Assembly: GCF_000423185.1 (NCBI RefSeq)
Contig: NZ_AUHM01000006.1
Location: 62,001 to 126,000 of the forward strand
Source: Inquilinus limosus DSM 16000
GTDB lineage: Bacteria; Pseudomonadota; Alphaproteobacteria; DSM-16000; Inquilinaceae
Direction of reading: 5' to 3'
Length of the DNA stretch: 64,000 nucleotides
This document shows, piece by piece, positions 7,824-16,012 of the stretch. Position 1 is the stretch's first letter, and every line of letters begins with the position of its first letter. The position numbers and the translations under genes were made by a program. The notes beneath the pieces were generated by a model that saw only the letters and a list, made by a program, of their open reading frames with translations, did no database searches and had not been told where the DNA came from.

Positions 7824-8903
7824 ATGGCCAAGCTCAGCGTGGAAGACCTCGTCGTCGCCTATGGCAGCGTCACGGCGGTGCGCAACCTCTCCTTCACCGT
7901 GGAGGACGGCGAGTTCGTCTCGCTGCTCGGCCCCAGCGGATGCGGCAAGACGACGACGCTGCGCTGCATCGCCGGCCTCGAAGGCTCCTCGGCGGGCACG
8001 ATCCGGATCGGCGGCGAGGTGGTGGCGGCGGACGGCCGCGACGTGCCGCCGGAGAAGCGCGGCATCAACATGGTGTTCCAGTCCTACGCCGTCTGGCCCC
8101 ACATGACGGTCTTCGAGAACGTCGCCTATGGCTTACGGACGCGGCGCGAGCCCGCCGCGACGGTCGAGGTCAAGGTCGGCGAGGCGCTGAAGACCGTCGG
8201 CCTCGACGGCTTCGCCGCGCGGTACGGCACCGAGCTCAGCGGCGGACAGCAGCAGCGGGTCGCCCTGGCACGCGCCGTCGTCACCTCGCCGCGCCTGCTG
8301 CTGTTCGACGAGCCGCTGAGCAATCTCGACGCCGGGCTGCGCGACCGCATGCGCTTCGAGCTGGTCGAGCTGCAGCGGCGGCTCGGCCAGACCTCGCTCT
8401 ACGTCACGCACGACCAGTCGGAGGCGATGCTGATGAGCGACCGGATCATCCTGATGAAGGACGGCGAGATGGTGCAGTCCGGCAGCCCGCGGGATCTCTA
8501 CGACCGGCCGGCCAGCCGCTTCGCCGCCGAGTTCATCGGCAACGCCAACATCCTGGCCGCCAGCATCGTCCGGTCCGCGGGGGATGGGCGTGCGCTCGTC
8601 GCCCTCGACGGCGGCCCGGTGATCGAAGGGCAGTTCCCGCGGCCCGAATCTGTCCAACTGTCGGGGCCGATCCTGGCCTGCATCCGGGCCGAGAGCATCC
8701 AGCGGGTGCGGGACGGGGAGGACGGCGGCTTCGACGCCGAGGTCGCGTCCGTCGGTTTCCTCGGGCCGGTCGTCACCTGCCTGCTGCGCGTCGGCGGCCT
8801 CGCGCTCCGCGCCGAGCTGCCGGCCCGGGCCGCGCCGTCCCCCGGCGAGACCATCCGCATCCGGGTCGAGCCGGACGCCGCCATCCTGATCCCGAACGGC
8901 TAG
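7824..8903 (+). CDS. ABC transporter ATP-binding protein (FbpC/PotA-like)
   Basis: 359-residue nucleotide-binding subunit. Walker A GPSGCGKTT is at residues 36-44, the Q-loop follows in VFQSYAVWPHMTVFENV, the signature LSGGQQQR begins near residue 138, Walker B LLLFDEPLSNLD has its Asp at 162, and the H-loop is THDQSE. The C-terminal hundred residues form a TOBE-like regulatory domain, as in PotA and FbpC. The gene starts 21 bases after the permease with an AAGGAG SD. It powers uptake through the preceding two-domain permease. Confidence 0.92.
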   Translation: MAKLSVEDLVVAYGSVTAVRNLSFTVEDGEFVSLLGPSGCGKTTTLRCIAGLEGSSAGTIRIGGEVVAADGRDVPPEKRGINMVFQSYAVWPHMTVFENVAYGLRTRREPAATVEVKVGEALKTVGLDGFAARYGTELSGGQQQRVALARAVVTSPRLLLFDEPLSNLDAGLRDRMRFELVELQRRLGQTSLYVTHDQSEAMLMSDRIILMKDGEMVQSGSPRDLYDRPASRFAAEFIGNANILAASIVRSAGDGRALVALDGGPVIEGQFPRPESVQLSGPILACIRAESIQRVRDGEDGGFDAEVASVGFLGPVVTCLLRVGGLALRAELPARAAPSPGETIRIRVEPDAAILIPNG

Positions 8904-8934
8904 GCGCCGTTAACCTTTCCTGAAGGACAGAGAC

Positions 8935-10092
8935 ATGCGCATCGACAGCGTCGAGACCATCCTGGTGGACCGGTACCTGTTCGTCGAGATCCGGACGGAC
9001 AACGGGCTGGTGGGGCTCGGCGAAGGCGGGGCCTGGGGCTTCCATGAGGCAACCGCCGGCGCGGTCCTCCGCTTCAAGGACTATCTGCTCGGGCAGGATC
9101 CGCTGCGGATCGAGCATCACTGGCAGTACATGTACCGCTGGGCCCATTTCCGCGGCTCGGCGGTGATGGCGGCGATCAGCGCCATCGACATCGCCCTGTG
9201 GGACATCGCCGGCAAGCATTTCGAGGCGCCGGTGCACGCCCTGCTCGGCGGCAAGGTGCGGGACAGGGCGCGCGCCTACTACCACGTGTTCGGCGAGACC
9301 AAGGAGGATCTGTTCGCCGGCGTGGAGGAGGCCAAGAGGATGGGCTTCACCGCCGTCGGCCACCTGACGCCGTTCCTCGACAGCCGGCGGGAGGTTCCCT
9401 ACTTCCAGACCCATGCCGAGAAGATCGCCGATGCGATCGATACGGTGCAGGAGTACCGGCGGATCGCCGGGCGGGGCATGGACCTCTGCATCGAGATCCA
9501 CCGCCGGATGACGCCGTTCGAGGCCGTCCAGCTGGGGCGGGGTATCGAGCCCTTCCATCCGCTGTTCATCGAGGATCCGATCACGCCGGACAACCTCGAC
9601 GAGATGGCCTATGTCGCCGACAAGATCTCGATCCCGATCGCCACGGGCGAGCGCATGACCTCGCTGTGGGAGTTCCAGATGCTGCTGGCCCGCAACGCGG
9701 TGCAGATGGTGCGGCCGGATGTCTGCATCGTCGGCGGCATCTCGGGGGCGCGGAAAATCGCGGCGCTGGCCGAGGCGTCGCACGCCGGCGTCGTGCCGCA
9801 CAACCCGTTGAGCGCGGTATCGACGGCGGCCTGCCTGCAGATCGCGGCGACGGCGCCGAACTTCGTGCTGCAGGAATTCCCGAACGACACCTGGGACGTC
9901 ACCGACAAGCGGCCGGACTCGGACAGTTTCCTGGTCGGCGCCGCGCGGCACGACGGTGAAGGCTTCCTGACGATCAGCGACGAGCCGGGGATCGGCGTCT
10001 CGCTTCGCCCCGACGCGGCCGAGAAGTTCCCCTACCGGCCCCGCAAGATCCACACCCGCCTGCACAAGGACGGCTCCGTCGTCGACCAGTAG
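8935..10092 (+). CDS. enolase-superfamily (mandelate racemase/muconate lactonizing type) sugar-acid dehydratase-like enzyme
   Basis: 385-residue cytoplasmic enzyme of the MR/MLE branch. It has an N-terminal capping domain and a TIM-barrel domain with three acidic Mg ligands visible at Glu187 (CIEIHRRM), Glu213 (FIEDPI) and Glu239 (ATGERM). A catalytic His is likely at 289 (VPHNPL). The HRRMTP and VPHNPLS segments resemble mannonate/gluconate/galactonate dehydratases (ManD, DgoD), which abstract a proton alpha to a carboxylate. The gene is 31 bases after the ATPase, so substrate import and first metabolic step appear co-expressed. The exact sugar acid cannot be read from sequence. Confidence 0.85.
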   Translation: MRIDSVETILVDRYLFVEIRTDNGLVGLGEGGAWGFHEATAGAVLRFKDYLLGQDPLRIEHHWQYMYRWAHFRGSAVMAAISAIDIALWDIAGKHFEAPVHALLGGKVRDRARAYYHVFGETKEDLFAGVEEAKRMGFTAVGHLTPFLDSRREVPYFQTHAEKIADAIDTVQEYRRIAGRGMDLCIEIHRRMTPFEAVQLGRGIEPFHPLFIEDPITPDNLDEMAYVADKISIPIATGERMTSLWEFQMLLARNAVQMVRPDVCIVGGISGARKIAALAEASHAGVVPHNPLSAVSTAACLQIAATAPNFVLQEFPNDTWDVTDKRPDSDSFLVGAARHDGEGFLTISDEPGIGVSLRPDAAEKFPYRPRKIHTRLHKDGSVVDQ

Positions 10093-10394
10093 AGGACGCG
10101 TGGTAGGGACTAACGGGGATCAGCCGTCGATCGACGCATTTGGGCGTAGCTCGTTGCGCATCCCCGCTTTGAACCTGCGCCGGTCGAGATCTCGAAGGGG
10201 AAGGGCCGCCGAGCGCCACCACGGGCGAAACGCAATATCGGTCGCGACAGCGGCCCAGAACCAGGCCCGCCGATCCCGGCGCCGCTGCGTTCCGCCCGGG
10301 CGTTGCTGGCGTGCATCGCTGTCGGCAATACCCGATCCTGCCCTGTCTCGGCCCGACGATATCAGTCTGGTCGCGGTCGCCCGAGCGGAAGGAC
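10093..10394. other. 302-bp gap with no supported gene
   Basis: The stretch lies between the convergent enolase-family gene and mucR. Short open frames exist on both strands, but none has an SD or a recognisable protein. Composition is a little less GC-rich than the genes around it. No hairpin followed by a T-run was found. Confidence 0.5.
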
Positions 10395-10934
10395 TCAGGC
10401 GCTGGCCCGGGACCGGCGCTTTCCGCTGCGGCGGCGAAGTTGGCTGGTCCCCAGCCCCTGGGCCTTGGCGTAGACCGATTTCGACCGGGCGTAGTTCGGC
10501 GCGACCATCGGGTAGTCGGGCGGCAGGTTCCATTTGGCGCGATACTGCTCCGGCGTCATGCCGTAGGTGGCGCGCAGCCAGCGCTTCATCATCTTGAAGG
10601 GACGGCCATCCTCCAGGCAGATGATGTAGTCCGGCGTCACCGATTCCGAGATCGGCACGGCCGGGACGGGGCCGGGCGAGGCCGCCGCATGGGGCGCGGC
10701 CGGTGCGCCTGCCTCGGGCATGGCCGGCCCGCCTTCGGCCGTGGGCGCAGCCGCGTCGGCGTCCAAGATGGCCGGATCCCGCGGGGCCGACGCGTTGCGG
10801 GCTTCGATCAGGGACAGATGCACGCTTCGAATGAGATCCGGCAGGCTCTCGCTGTCCACGGCATTGTGGGAGACGTGGGCAACGATGATTTCCTTGGTGA
10901 ATTTCAGGATCTCGTTCTCGCTCAGCGTCGACAT
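10395..10934 (-). CDS. mucR: MucR/Ros-family transcriptional regulator with degenerate zinc finger
   Basis: 179-residue regulator. The N-terminal part (NEILKFTKEIIVAHVSHNAV) is the oligomerisation region of the family, and the C-terminal part carries the signature TPEQYRAKWNLPPDYPMVAP (127-146). Between them is an Ala/Pro-rich linker of about 50 residues that makes the protein longer than typical members (about 140). In the zinc-finger segment only Cys106 remains: the second Cys is Asp109, and the positions of the three Ros histidines are Trp119, Thr123 and Tyr124. MucR proteins silence AT-rich promoters and often control exopolysaccharide and motility genes, which fits its position at the edge of the flagellar locus. 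ATG at 10934 is chosen from the conserved start MSTLSENEIL. Confidence 0.92.
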   Translation of the reverse strand: MSTLSENEILKFTKEIIVAHVSHNAVDSESLPDLIRSVHLSLIEARNASAPRDPAILDADAAAPTAEGGPAMPEAGAPAAPHAAASPGPVPAVPISESVTPDYIICLEDGRPFKMMKRWLRATYGMTPEQYRAKWNLPPDYPMVAPNYARSKSVYAKAQGLGTSQLRRRSGKRRSRASA

Positions 10935-11444
10935 CGCGCTTTCCTCTAACGTCCGTGCTGTTCCCCCACTTGCCGGCCGCTGCGGGCGACCGCTGCCGCC
11001 CCAAGACTGCTCTCGTGCTGGCAACTGCTACAAGCAAGAACAGGCCGTAAGGTTCCGAGGGATTCAGAAAAAAGTTTTCGGTCCCGTGGCTCTTTCCTTC
11101 GATCGGATGACCCCTCGGAATATAATCCGGGCCGTGTATGTTTGTTGCTCAGGATGGTTTGGTTCCTTGCCCATCTTCGCGGCCTGGAGCAATATCGACA
11201 ATCTGCGGTCTGGATCATTCGAGCGAATCCTGCATCGCGTCGATCTATATCGAATCGGCATAAGTCGGTATGGCCGAGAATGCCGCAGGATCGGCAAGGA
11301 ACGATGGAAGACCCGGCGAGGCGATCCCGGAGCCCATGCCGGCATGTACGATCCGCGCTTCGTGCCGGTCGCCCGGCCGTAACCGGATCTTAGGAATCCT
11401 CGGTCTAAGATGACCGCCGTCCTTCCGCCAACCTGATCGGATGC
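10935..11444. promoter_or_regulatory. 510-bp intergenic region between mucR and fliK
   Basis: No gene is supported. The region is relatively AT-rich, with an A-tract segment CAGAAAAAAGTTTT at 11065-11078 on the mucR side, and must hold the promoters of the divergent mucR and fliK genes. Close to fliK are CTTAGG (11389-11394) and TCTAAG (11404-11409), members of a motif that recurs before other flagellar operons in the window. Confidence 0.55.
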
Positions 11445-12650
11445 ATGGTCACGAGCCTCATTCCCATCCTGATCGGCCGCGCGGCGCCCGAGGACGCCGG
11501 AGGCCAGTCGGGGCGGCGCGGGAGCGGGACGTTCTTTTCTTCGCTGATCGAGCTCGACGCCGGATGCCCGTCGGTGCCTGATCCGGCGTCCGAGGCCGGA
11601 TACGGGGCCCTGCCGATCGCGGTTCCGCTTTTTCCTTGGCCGAGTCCGATGAATCCTGAACCCGGCCGCCCGGCGGTCGAGGTGATGGCGGCCGCCGATC
11701 CGGACGGCGTCGAAGCCGCCGCGATGCCGCGGGCCATGCCTCCGATCCCTCTTTCCCGGGCCGTCCTGTCTTCCGTGCCGCGCGACGCCGCCGGCGCGCC
11801 GCTCGATGCCGCCGCGACGACCCCGGCCGAAGCGGCGAGTCCCTATGCGCCGGCATTGCGGCAGTCGCTGCTGCGGGCTCCGGCGGCGCCGGTCGCTGCC
11901 GCGATCACGCCCGCCCAGGCGGCATCGGCGGCGGAGGAACCGCTGCCCGTTCCGCCGTTGCAGGCGACGGACGAACGCCCTCTCGTCGACACCCGGGCTG
12001 CAGCAGGCCCCGCGAGCCCCTCCTGGCTCATGGTCGAGGGCAGGGCGGCGAAGCGGGCGCCGCCGGCCGCCCTCGATGCGGTCCGTCCTGTTTCCGCGAC
12101 GAACCGGCGCCTTCCGGCGTCGATCGAGGAAAGCCGCCCGCCGGTATGGCCGGCGGATCCCGTGTCCGGCCCCCGTCCGGCCCCGGCCGACGCCGCGGCG
12201 CCTGCTCGTCCGGCCCAGGCGCCCGAGCAGCGCGCGGCGACCGCCGCCGTCCAGATCGCAGCGTCGATCGCCAGGGGCATGCACGGGGCGCCGCCGCGCC
12301 TGGTGGTCGAGCTGGTGCCGCGGGAGCTGGGGCGGGTCGAGATCACGCTCGATGTCGAGAAGCGCGGTGGCCGGGCCCGGATCACCGCCGAGCGGCGCGA
12401 CACGCTGGACCTGCTGATGACCGAAGCCCGGATGCTGGAGAAGGCGCTGAACGATGCCGGCGTCGATCTGGGCCGGCGCGGCATCGAGTTCGCGCTGCGC
12501 GGGGACGGCGGGCGCGACCGAGAGCCGCCGTCGCCGCAAACCCCGCCCGGGCGGGCGGAGGAGGCGGGGGCCGGCTCCCGGCCCGAAGCGGCCTCCCCTC
12601 CGGAGCCCGGACTGCCGCTCTCGCGGTCGGGCCTCGACATCCTGGTGTGA
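11445..12650 (+). CDS. fliK: flagellar hook-length control protein FliK
   Basis: 401-residue protein with the FliK layout. A long, low-complexity Ala/Pro-rich N-terminal part acts as a ruler and secretion region. A compact C-terminal Flg_hook domain (about residues 280-350) is recognisable by PPRLVVELVPRELGRVEITL and a following segment ending in LNDAGVDLGRRGIEFAL. FliK is exported during hook assembly, measures hook length and switches export specificity by contacting FlhB. FlgD follows 36 bases later, the usual neighbour. The N-terminus is poorly conserved, so the precise start is less certain than the gene. Confidence 0.85.
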   Translation: MVTSLIPILIGRAAPEDAGGQSGRRGSGTFFSSLIELDAGCPSVPDPASEAGYGALPIAVPLFPWPSPMNPEPGRPAVEVMAAADPDGVEAAAMPRAMPPIPLSRAVLSSVPRDAAGAPLDAAATTPAEAASPYAPALRQSLLRAPAAPVAAAITPAQAASAAEEPLPVPPLQATDERPLVDTRAAAGPASPSWLMVEGRAAKRAPPAALDAVRPVSATNRRLPASIEESRPPVWPADPVSGPRPAPADAAAPARPAQAPEQRAATAAVQIAASIARGMHGAPPRLVVELVPRELGRVEITLDVEKRGGRARITAERRDTLDLLMTEARMLEKALNDAGVDLGRRGIEFALRGDGGRDREPPSPQTPPGRAEEAGAGSRPEAASPPEPGLPLSRSGLDILV

Positions 12651-12686
12651 GCCGCCGCCACACCGCATTTGCAAAGGAGCCGCGCG

Positions 12687-13331
12687 ATGGCGGTCGATCC
12701 CGTCAGCAGCACCCAGTCCACCACGCCGCAGACCGCGACGGACTACCAGACCTTCCTCAAGCTGTTGACGGCGCAGCTGAAGAACCAGGATCCGCTGGCG
12801 CCGATGGACGCGACCCAGTTCGTCAGCCAGCTCGCCACCTTCAGCCAGGTCGAGCAGCTGGTCAGCGCCAACAAGGGGCTGACGCAGCTGGTCGACGCCA
12901 CCACGGCCAACACCAACCGGCTGGACCTGGCCTATCTCGGCCGCAGCGTCGAGGCGCAGACCGACCGCTTCTCCTTCGACGGCAGCAGCGCTGCGCTGGC
13001 GTATGCGGTGGGCAAGGACGCGAAGTCGGTCGAGATCCAGATCAAGTCGCCGGACGGCACGGTGATTCGGCACATCGCCGGCGACACCGCCGAGGGCCGG
13101 CACGAGATCGCCTGGGACGGCGCCCGGGACGACGGCGGCAAGGCGCCGGCCGGGGCCTATCTGGTCGAGGCCGTGGCCAAGAGCGAGGCGGGCGACGCCG
13201 TCGATGCCGCCGTGGTGGTCACCGACACGGTCAAGGAGGTGATCTTCTCGCCCGACGCCGGCAGCGCCGTGCTGCTGCTGAAGGGCGGCGGCCAAGTGCG
13301 CTCGGCCGACGTGCTGAAGGTCTCGGGATAG
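12687..13331 (+). CDS. flgD: flagellar hook capping protein FlgD
   Basis: 214-residue hook-cap scaffolding protein. The N-terminal signature YQTFLKLLTAQLKNQDPLAP is followed by DATQFVSQLATFSQVEQL, both diagnostic of FlgD, and the C-terminal half is the beta-rich FlgD/FN3-like domain. The ATG at 12687 has AAAGGAG eight bases upstream; a TTG 18 bases earlier has none. It caps the growing hook so that FlgE subunits polymerise, and is itself secreted. The gene is convergent with the flgF-to-fliL1 operon, and the two stop codons share a small hairpin. Confidence 0.94.
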   Translation: MAVDPVSSTQSTTPQTATDYQTFLKLLTAQLKNQDPLAPMDATQFVSQLATFSQVEQLVSANKGLTQLVDATTANTNRLDLAYLGRSVEAQTDRFSFDGSSAALAYAVGKDAKSVEIQIKSPDGTVIRHIAGDTAEGRHEIAWDGARDDGGKAPAGAYLVEAVAKSEAGDAVDAAVVVTDTVKEVIFSPDAGSAVLLLKGGGQVRSADVLKVSG

Positions 13332-13343
13332 CGGGAGCTATCC
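13326..13343. terminator. short hairpin between convergent flgD and fliL1
   Basis: The arms GGATAGC (13326-13332) and GCTATCC (13337-13343) are perfect reverse complements around a 4-base loop GGGA and overlap both stop codons. It could act as a compact bidirectional terminator, but it lacks a T-run on either strand. Confidence 0.4.
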
Positions 13344-13817
13344 GGCCGGGGCCGGCAGGCGGCGGAGGATGTCGAGCGCGGCCCGCGTCACCCACGGCCC
13401 GCCGAGGTTGCGGTTGACCAGCAGGCGCAGCTCCGCTTCCGCCCGGGCGGTGCGCAGCTCGACACCGTCGAACCAGCCGGGGGAGAGCGCGAGGATCGCC
13501 TCGACCGCCGCGTCCTTGACGTGCGGCAGATGGCCCGCCACGGCGTCGGCGCCGGCCTGGTCCGCCGCCTCCAGGCCGAGCCGCACCATCAGATAGCCGC
13601 GGCGGCCATCGGCGCCGGCCGGCTCCGGCACGACGAACTCTCCGGCGTCGATCCGCCCCGGCGGCCCGGCATGCTCCGCCGGGGCGGCGCCGCCGAGCGG
13701 GGAAGCGGCGTGCCACCACCAGCCGGCCCCGATGCCCAGGAAGAAGGCGCCCGCCAGGGCGAAGCCCTTGGCCTGGCGCCGGGCGCCCGGCGTCACGAGG
13801 CGGTCGGCGACCCCCAT
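13338..13817 (-). CDS. fliL: FliL-like flagellar basal-body protein (first copy)
   Basis: 159-residue membrane protein. It has a short cytoplasmic N-terminus, one membrane helix (about 20-36) and a periplasmic domain. The domain pattern EFVVP...RRGYLMVRLGLEA..., then HLPHVKDAAVEAILAL, follows the FliL consensus (strand-rich, then a helix beginning LPxIRDAI). The ATG overlaps the flgH stop as TGATG. In rhizobia fliL commonly follows flgH, which supports the call. FliL associates with the stator near MotB. A second, more typical FliL is encoded at 35516-36001. The assignment is by pattern and position; identity to FliL is modest. Confidence 0.7.
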   Translation of the reverse strand: MGVADRLVTPGARRQAKGFALAGAFFLGIGAGWWWHAASPLGGAAPAEHAGPPGRIDAGEFVVPEPAGADGRRGYLMVRLGLEAADQAGADAVAGHLPHVKDAAVEAILALSPGWFDGVELRTARAEAELRLLVNRNLGGPWVTRAALDILRRLPAPAG

Positions 13818-14545
13818 CAGAACGGCATCACCAGGTCGTAGATCTCCTGCCCGTAGCGCGGCCGGGACACGTCGGTCAGGGTGCCGCGCCCGCCATAGGA
13901 GATCCGCGCCTCCGCGACATGCTCGTAGCCGATGGTGTTGGTGGCGGTGATGTCCTGCGGCCGGATCACCCCGGCGATCCGCAGCTCGCGCAGCTCGGAA
14001 TTCACCCGGATCTCCTGCCGTCCGACGATCGCCAGCGTGCCGTTCGGCAGCACATCGGTGACGATCGCCGCCAGCTTCAGCCGGATCTGCTCGTTGCGGT
14101 TCACTTGGCCGGTGCCGGTGGTCCGCGAATCGGTGCTGACCCCGACCAGCTTGTCGGCCTCGACGCCGCTGCCGAAGATGTCGTCGAACAGCGTCTCCAG
14201 GCCGAAGAAATGGGCGAATCCGGCCGACTCGCTGGCCTGGTGCTGGCGCTGGGTGTCGTTGCGCAGCTTGGCCTCGTCGCGGATGTCGATCAGCACGGTC
14301 AGGATGTCGCCGACGCGCGAGGCGCGCTGGTCGCCGAAGAAGCTGGTCGCGCCCGTCCGCCAGATCGAGTTGGGCAGCTGCCGCACCGCCGTCGGCGACG
14401 GCATCGGCAGCGAGACCAGGCGCGATTCCGGCATGTTCGAACGGTCGCCGATGCCGCTCATCTCGGGCTCCTGGCCAATTTCGCCCAGCCGGGTGCAGCC
14501 GGCGAGGGCGAGGAGGACGAGGGCGGTTGCGGGGCGGGCTCTCAT
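13817..14545 (-). CDS. flgH: flagellar L-ring protein FlgH
   Basis: 242-residue outer-membrane lipoprotein. The lipobox LALAGC places the lipidated residue at Cys17. Diagnostic FlgH segments are visible: FFGDQRASRVGDILTVLIDI, LVGVSTDSRTTGTGQ, and the end of the P-type core IRPQDITATNTIGYEHVAEA with RISYGGRGTL. FlgH polymerises into the bushing that lets the rod pass the outer membrane. The start overlaps the flgA stop by four bases (ATGA). Confidence 0.95.
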   Translation of the reverse strand: MRARPATALVLLALAGCTRLGEIGQEPEMSGIGDRSNMPESRLVSLPMPSPTAVRQLPNSIWRTGATSFFGDQRASRVGDILTVLIDIRDEAKLRNDTQRQHQASESAGFAHFFGLETLFDDIFGSGVEADKLVGVSTDSRTTGTGQVNRNEQIRLKLAAIVTDVLPNGTLAIVGRQEIRVNSELRELRIAGVIRPQDITATNTIGYEHVAEARISYGGRGTLTDVSRPRYGQEIYDLVMPF

Positions 14546-15207
14546 GGCGCGACGGTGACCCGGCCTTCGGCGTCGGCGACGGCGTCGATCGGCGTGCCGC
14601 CGCCCGACAGCGCCACCCGCACCATGGCGCCGGCCGCCGCATCGCCCAGCGCCTTGCCGCGCGCGGTGATGGCGAGGCCGCCCTTGCGGTAGGAGATCGT
14701 CACCTCCTGGTTGCGCCGGATCACCAGCGGGTCGCCCAGCGACGCGGCCGGGATCGCGCGGCCCGGCGTCAGGGCCCGGCGCGCCTCCTTGCCGACGGCG
14801 AGGCCCGGATCGGTCAGCACCCCGTCCAGCCGGGCCGAGGGCACGCGCAGCGAGGTCAGGTCGTCCGCCGCGATGGTCTCGCCGGCGGTGATGCGCCGGG
14901 CCGGCACCGGGATCTCCTCCTCCATCCGGGCCACGCCCTGCACCCGGGCCAGCCGCTTGCCGAAGGCCAGCACCGCGTCGAAGCCGCCGGAGCGGGGGTC
15001 CCACAGGATGGTCTCGACCCTGTCGGCCTCGACCGGCGCCTGGGTGGAGAAGCGCACCGTCATCTCGCCGAGGCCGCCGGCCTCGTCCGGCCAGCGCGCG
15101 ACGACGGCCTGGGCGATCAGCGCCTTCGGATCGGCGGCGAGGGCCGGGGCGGGGAGGGCGAAGAGAGCGAGGGCCGCCAGCAGGGCGGAGCGGAAGCGCC
15201 GGGTCAT
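14542..15207 (-). CDS. flgA: flagellar P-ring chaperone FlgA
   Basis: 221-residue exported protein. The signal peptide ends at ALA after about 24 residues. The C-terminal SAF-type domain contains the family pattern ARRITAGETIAADDL, then RALTPGRAIPAASL and RRNQEVTISYRKGGLAITARG. FlgA is the periplasmic chaperone for P-ring subunits (FlgI, encoded at 26184). It overlaps flgG by four bases and flgH by four, so the three are translationally coupled. Confidence 0.93.
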   Translation of the reverse strand: MTRRFRSALLAALALFALPAPALAADPKALIAQAVVARWPDEAGGLGEMTVRFSTQAPVEADRVETILWDPRSGGFDAVLAFGKRLARVQGVARMEEEIPVPARRITAGETIAADDLTSLRVPSARLDGVLTDPGLAVGKEARRALTPGRAIPAASLGDPLVIRRNQEVTISYRKGGLAITARGKALGDAAAGAMVRVALSGGGTPIDAVADAEGRVTVAP

Positions 15208-15989
15208 CGCATCGTGGTCGCGGTCTGCGACATCTGGTCGGCGGCCTGGACGACCTTGGAGTTCATCTCATAGGCGCGCTGCGCGGTGATCAGCGCCGTC
15301 ATCTCGTCGACGACGTTGACGTTCGAGGCTTCGACATAGCCCTGGCGCAGCGTGGCGAAACCGTCGGTGCCGGGCACGCCGCCCTGCGGCTGGCCGGAGG
15401 CCGGCGTCTCGCGGAACAGGTTGTCGCCCAGAGCCTCCAGCCCGGCCTCGTTGACGAAATTGGCGAGCTCGAGCTGACCCAGCATCTGCGGGTCGGTCTG
15501 GCCGTCGACATAGGCCATGACCTCGCCCGACCGGTTGATGACGATGTCGCGCGCATTGTCCGGGATGACGATGCCCGGCGAGACCTCGTAGCCGTCGACG
15601 GTGACGATCTGGCCCTCCGCCGATTTCTGCAGGTTGCCGGCACGGGTGTAGGCCTCGGTGCCGTCCGGCAGGGTCACCACCAGATAGCCGCGGCCCTCCA
15701 GCGCCACATCCAGCTTGTTGTTGGTCAGGGTCAGCGTGCCCTGGGTGTTGATCCGGGTCACCGCCGCCGGCTTGACGCCGAGGCCCAGCTCCACCCCCGC
15801 GGGCACGATGGTGCCGGCGTCGGACGACATCGACCCCTGGCGCCGCTGGCTCTGATAGATCAGGTCCTGGAACTCCGCCCGGGCGCGCTTGAAGCCGGTG
15901 GTGCTCATATTGGCGATGTTGTTGGCGATCACCTCGACATTCAGCTGCTGCGCCGCCATGCCGGTCGCCGCGATGCCCAGGACCTTCAT
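15204..15989 (-). CDS. flgG: flagellar distal rod protein FlgG
   Basis: 261-residue rod protein. The N-terminus has the rod/hook signature NVEVIANNIANMSTTGFKRA, the FlgG-specific insert follows (EFQDLIYQSQRRQG), and the C-terminus ends in the conserved helix ASNVNVVDEMTALITAQRAY. Length matches FlgG (about 260). It forms the distal rod that crosses the periplasm and is exported by the flagellar apparatus, so it has no signal peptide. The gene lies 23 bases after flgF. Confidence 0.96.
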   Translation of the reverse strand: MKVLGIAATGMAAQQLNVEVIANNIANMSTTGFKRARAEFQDLIYQSQRRQGSMSSDAGTIVPAGVELGLGVKPAAVTRINTQGTLTLTNNKLDVALEGRGYLVVTLPDGTEAYTRAGNLQKSAEGQIVTVDGYEVSPGIVIPDNARDIVINRSGEVMAYVDGQTDPQMLGQLELANFVNEAGLEALGDNLFRETPASGQPQGGVPGTDGFATLRQGYVEASNVNVVDEMTALITAQRAYEMNSKVVQAADQMSQTATTMR

Positions 15990-16012
15990 CTCGTTCTCCC
16001 CTCTGTCCGGCG

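Noticed and set aside
5991-8102. 700-codon minus-strand open frame over the FbpB/FbpC-type genes
   Set aside because: Composition (Arg, Gln, Asp, His) is typical of antisense translation and the opposite strand has well-supported transporter genes.
10093-10394. Possible transposase remnant between the enolase-family gene and mucR
   Set aside because: A minus-strand frame gives Trp/Arg-rich sequence, but no transposase motif, terminal repeat or target duplication could be found.
11064-13295. 743-codon minus-strand open frame over fliK and flgD
   Set aside because: Antisense artefact; FliK and FlgD motifs are on the plus strand.
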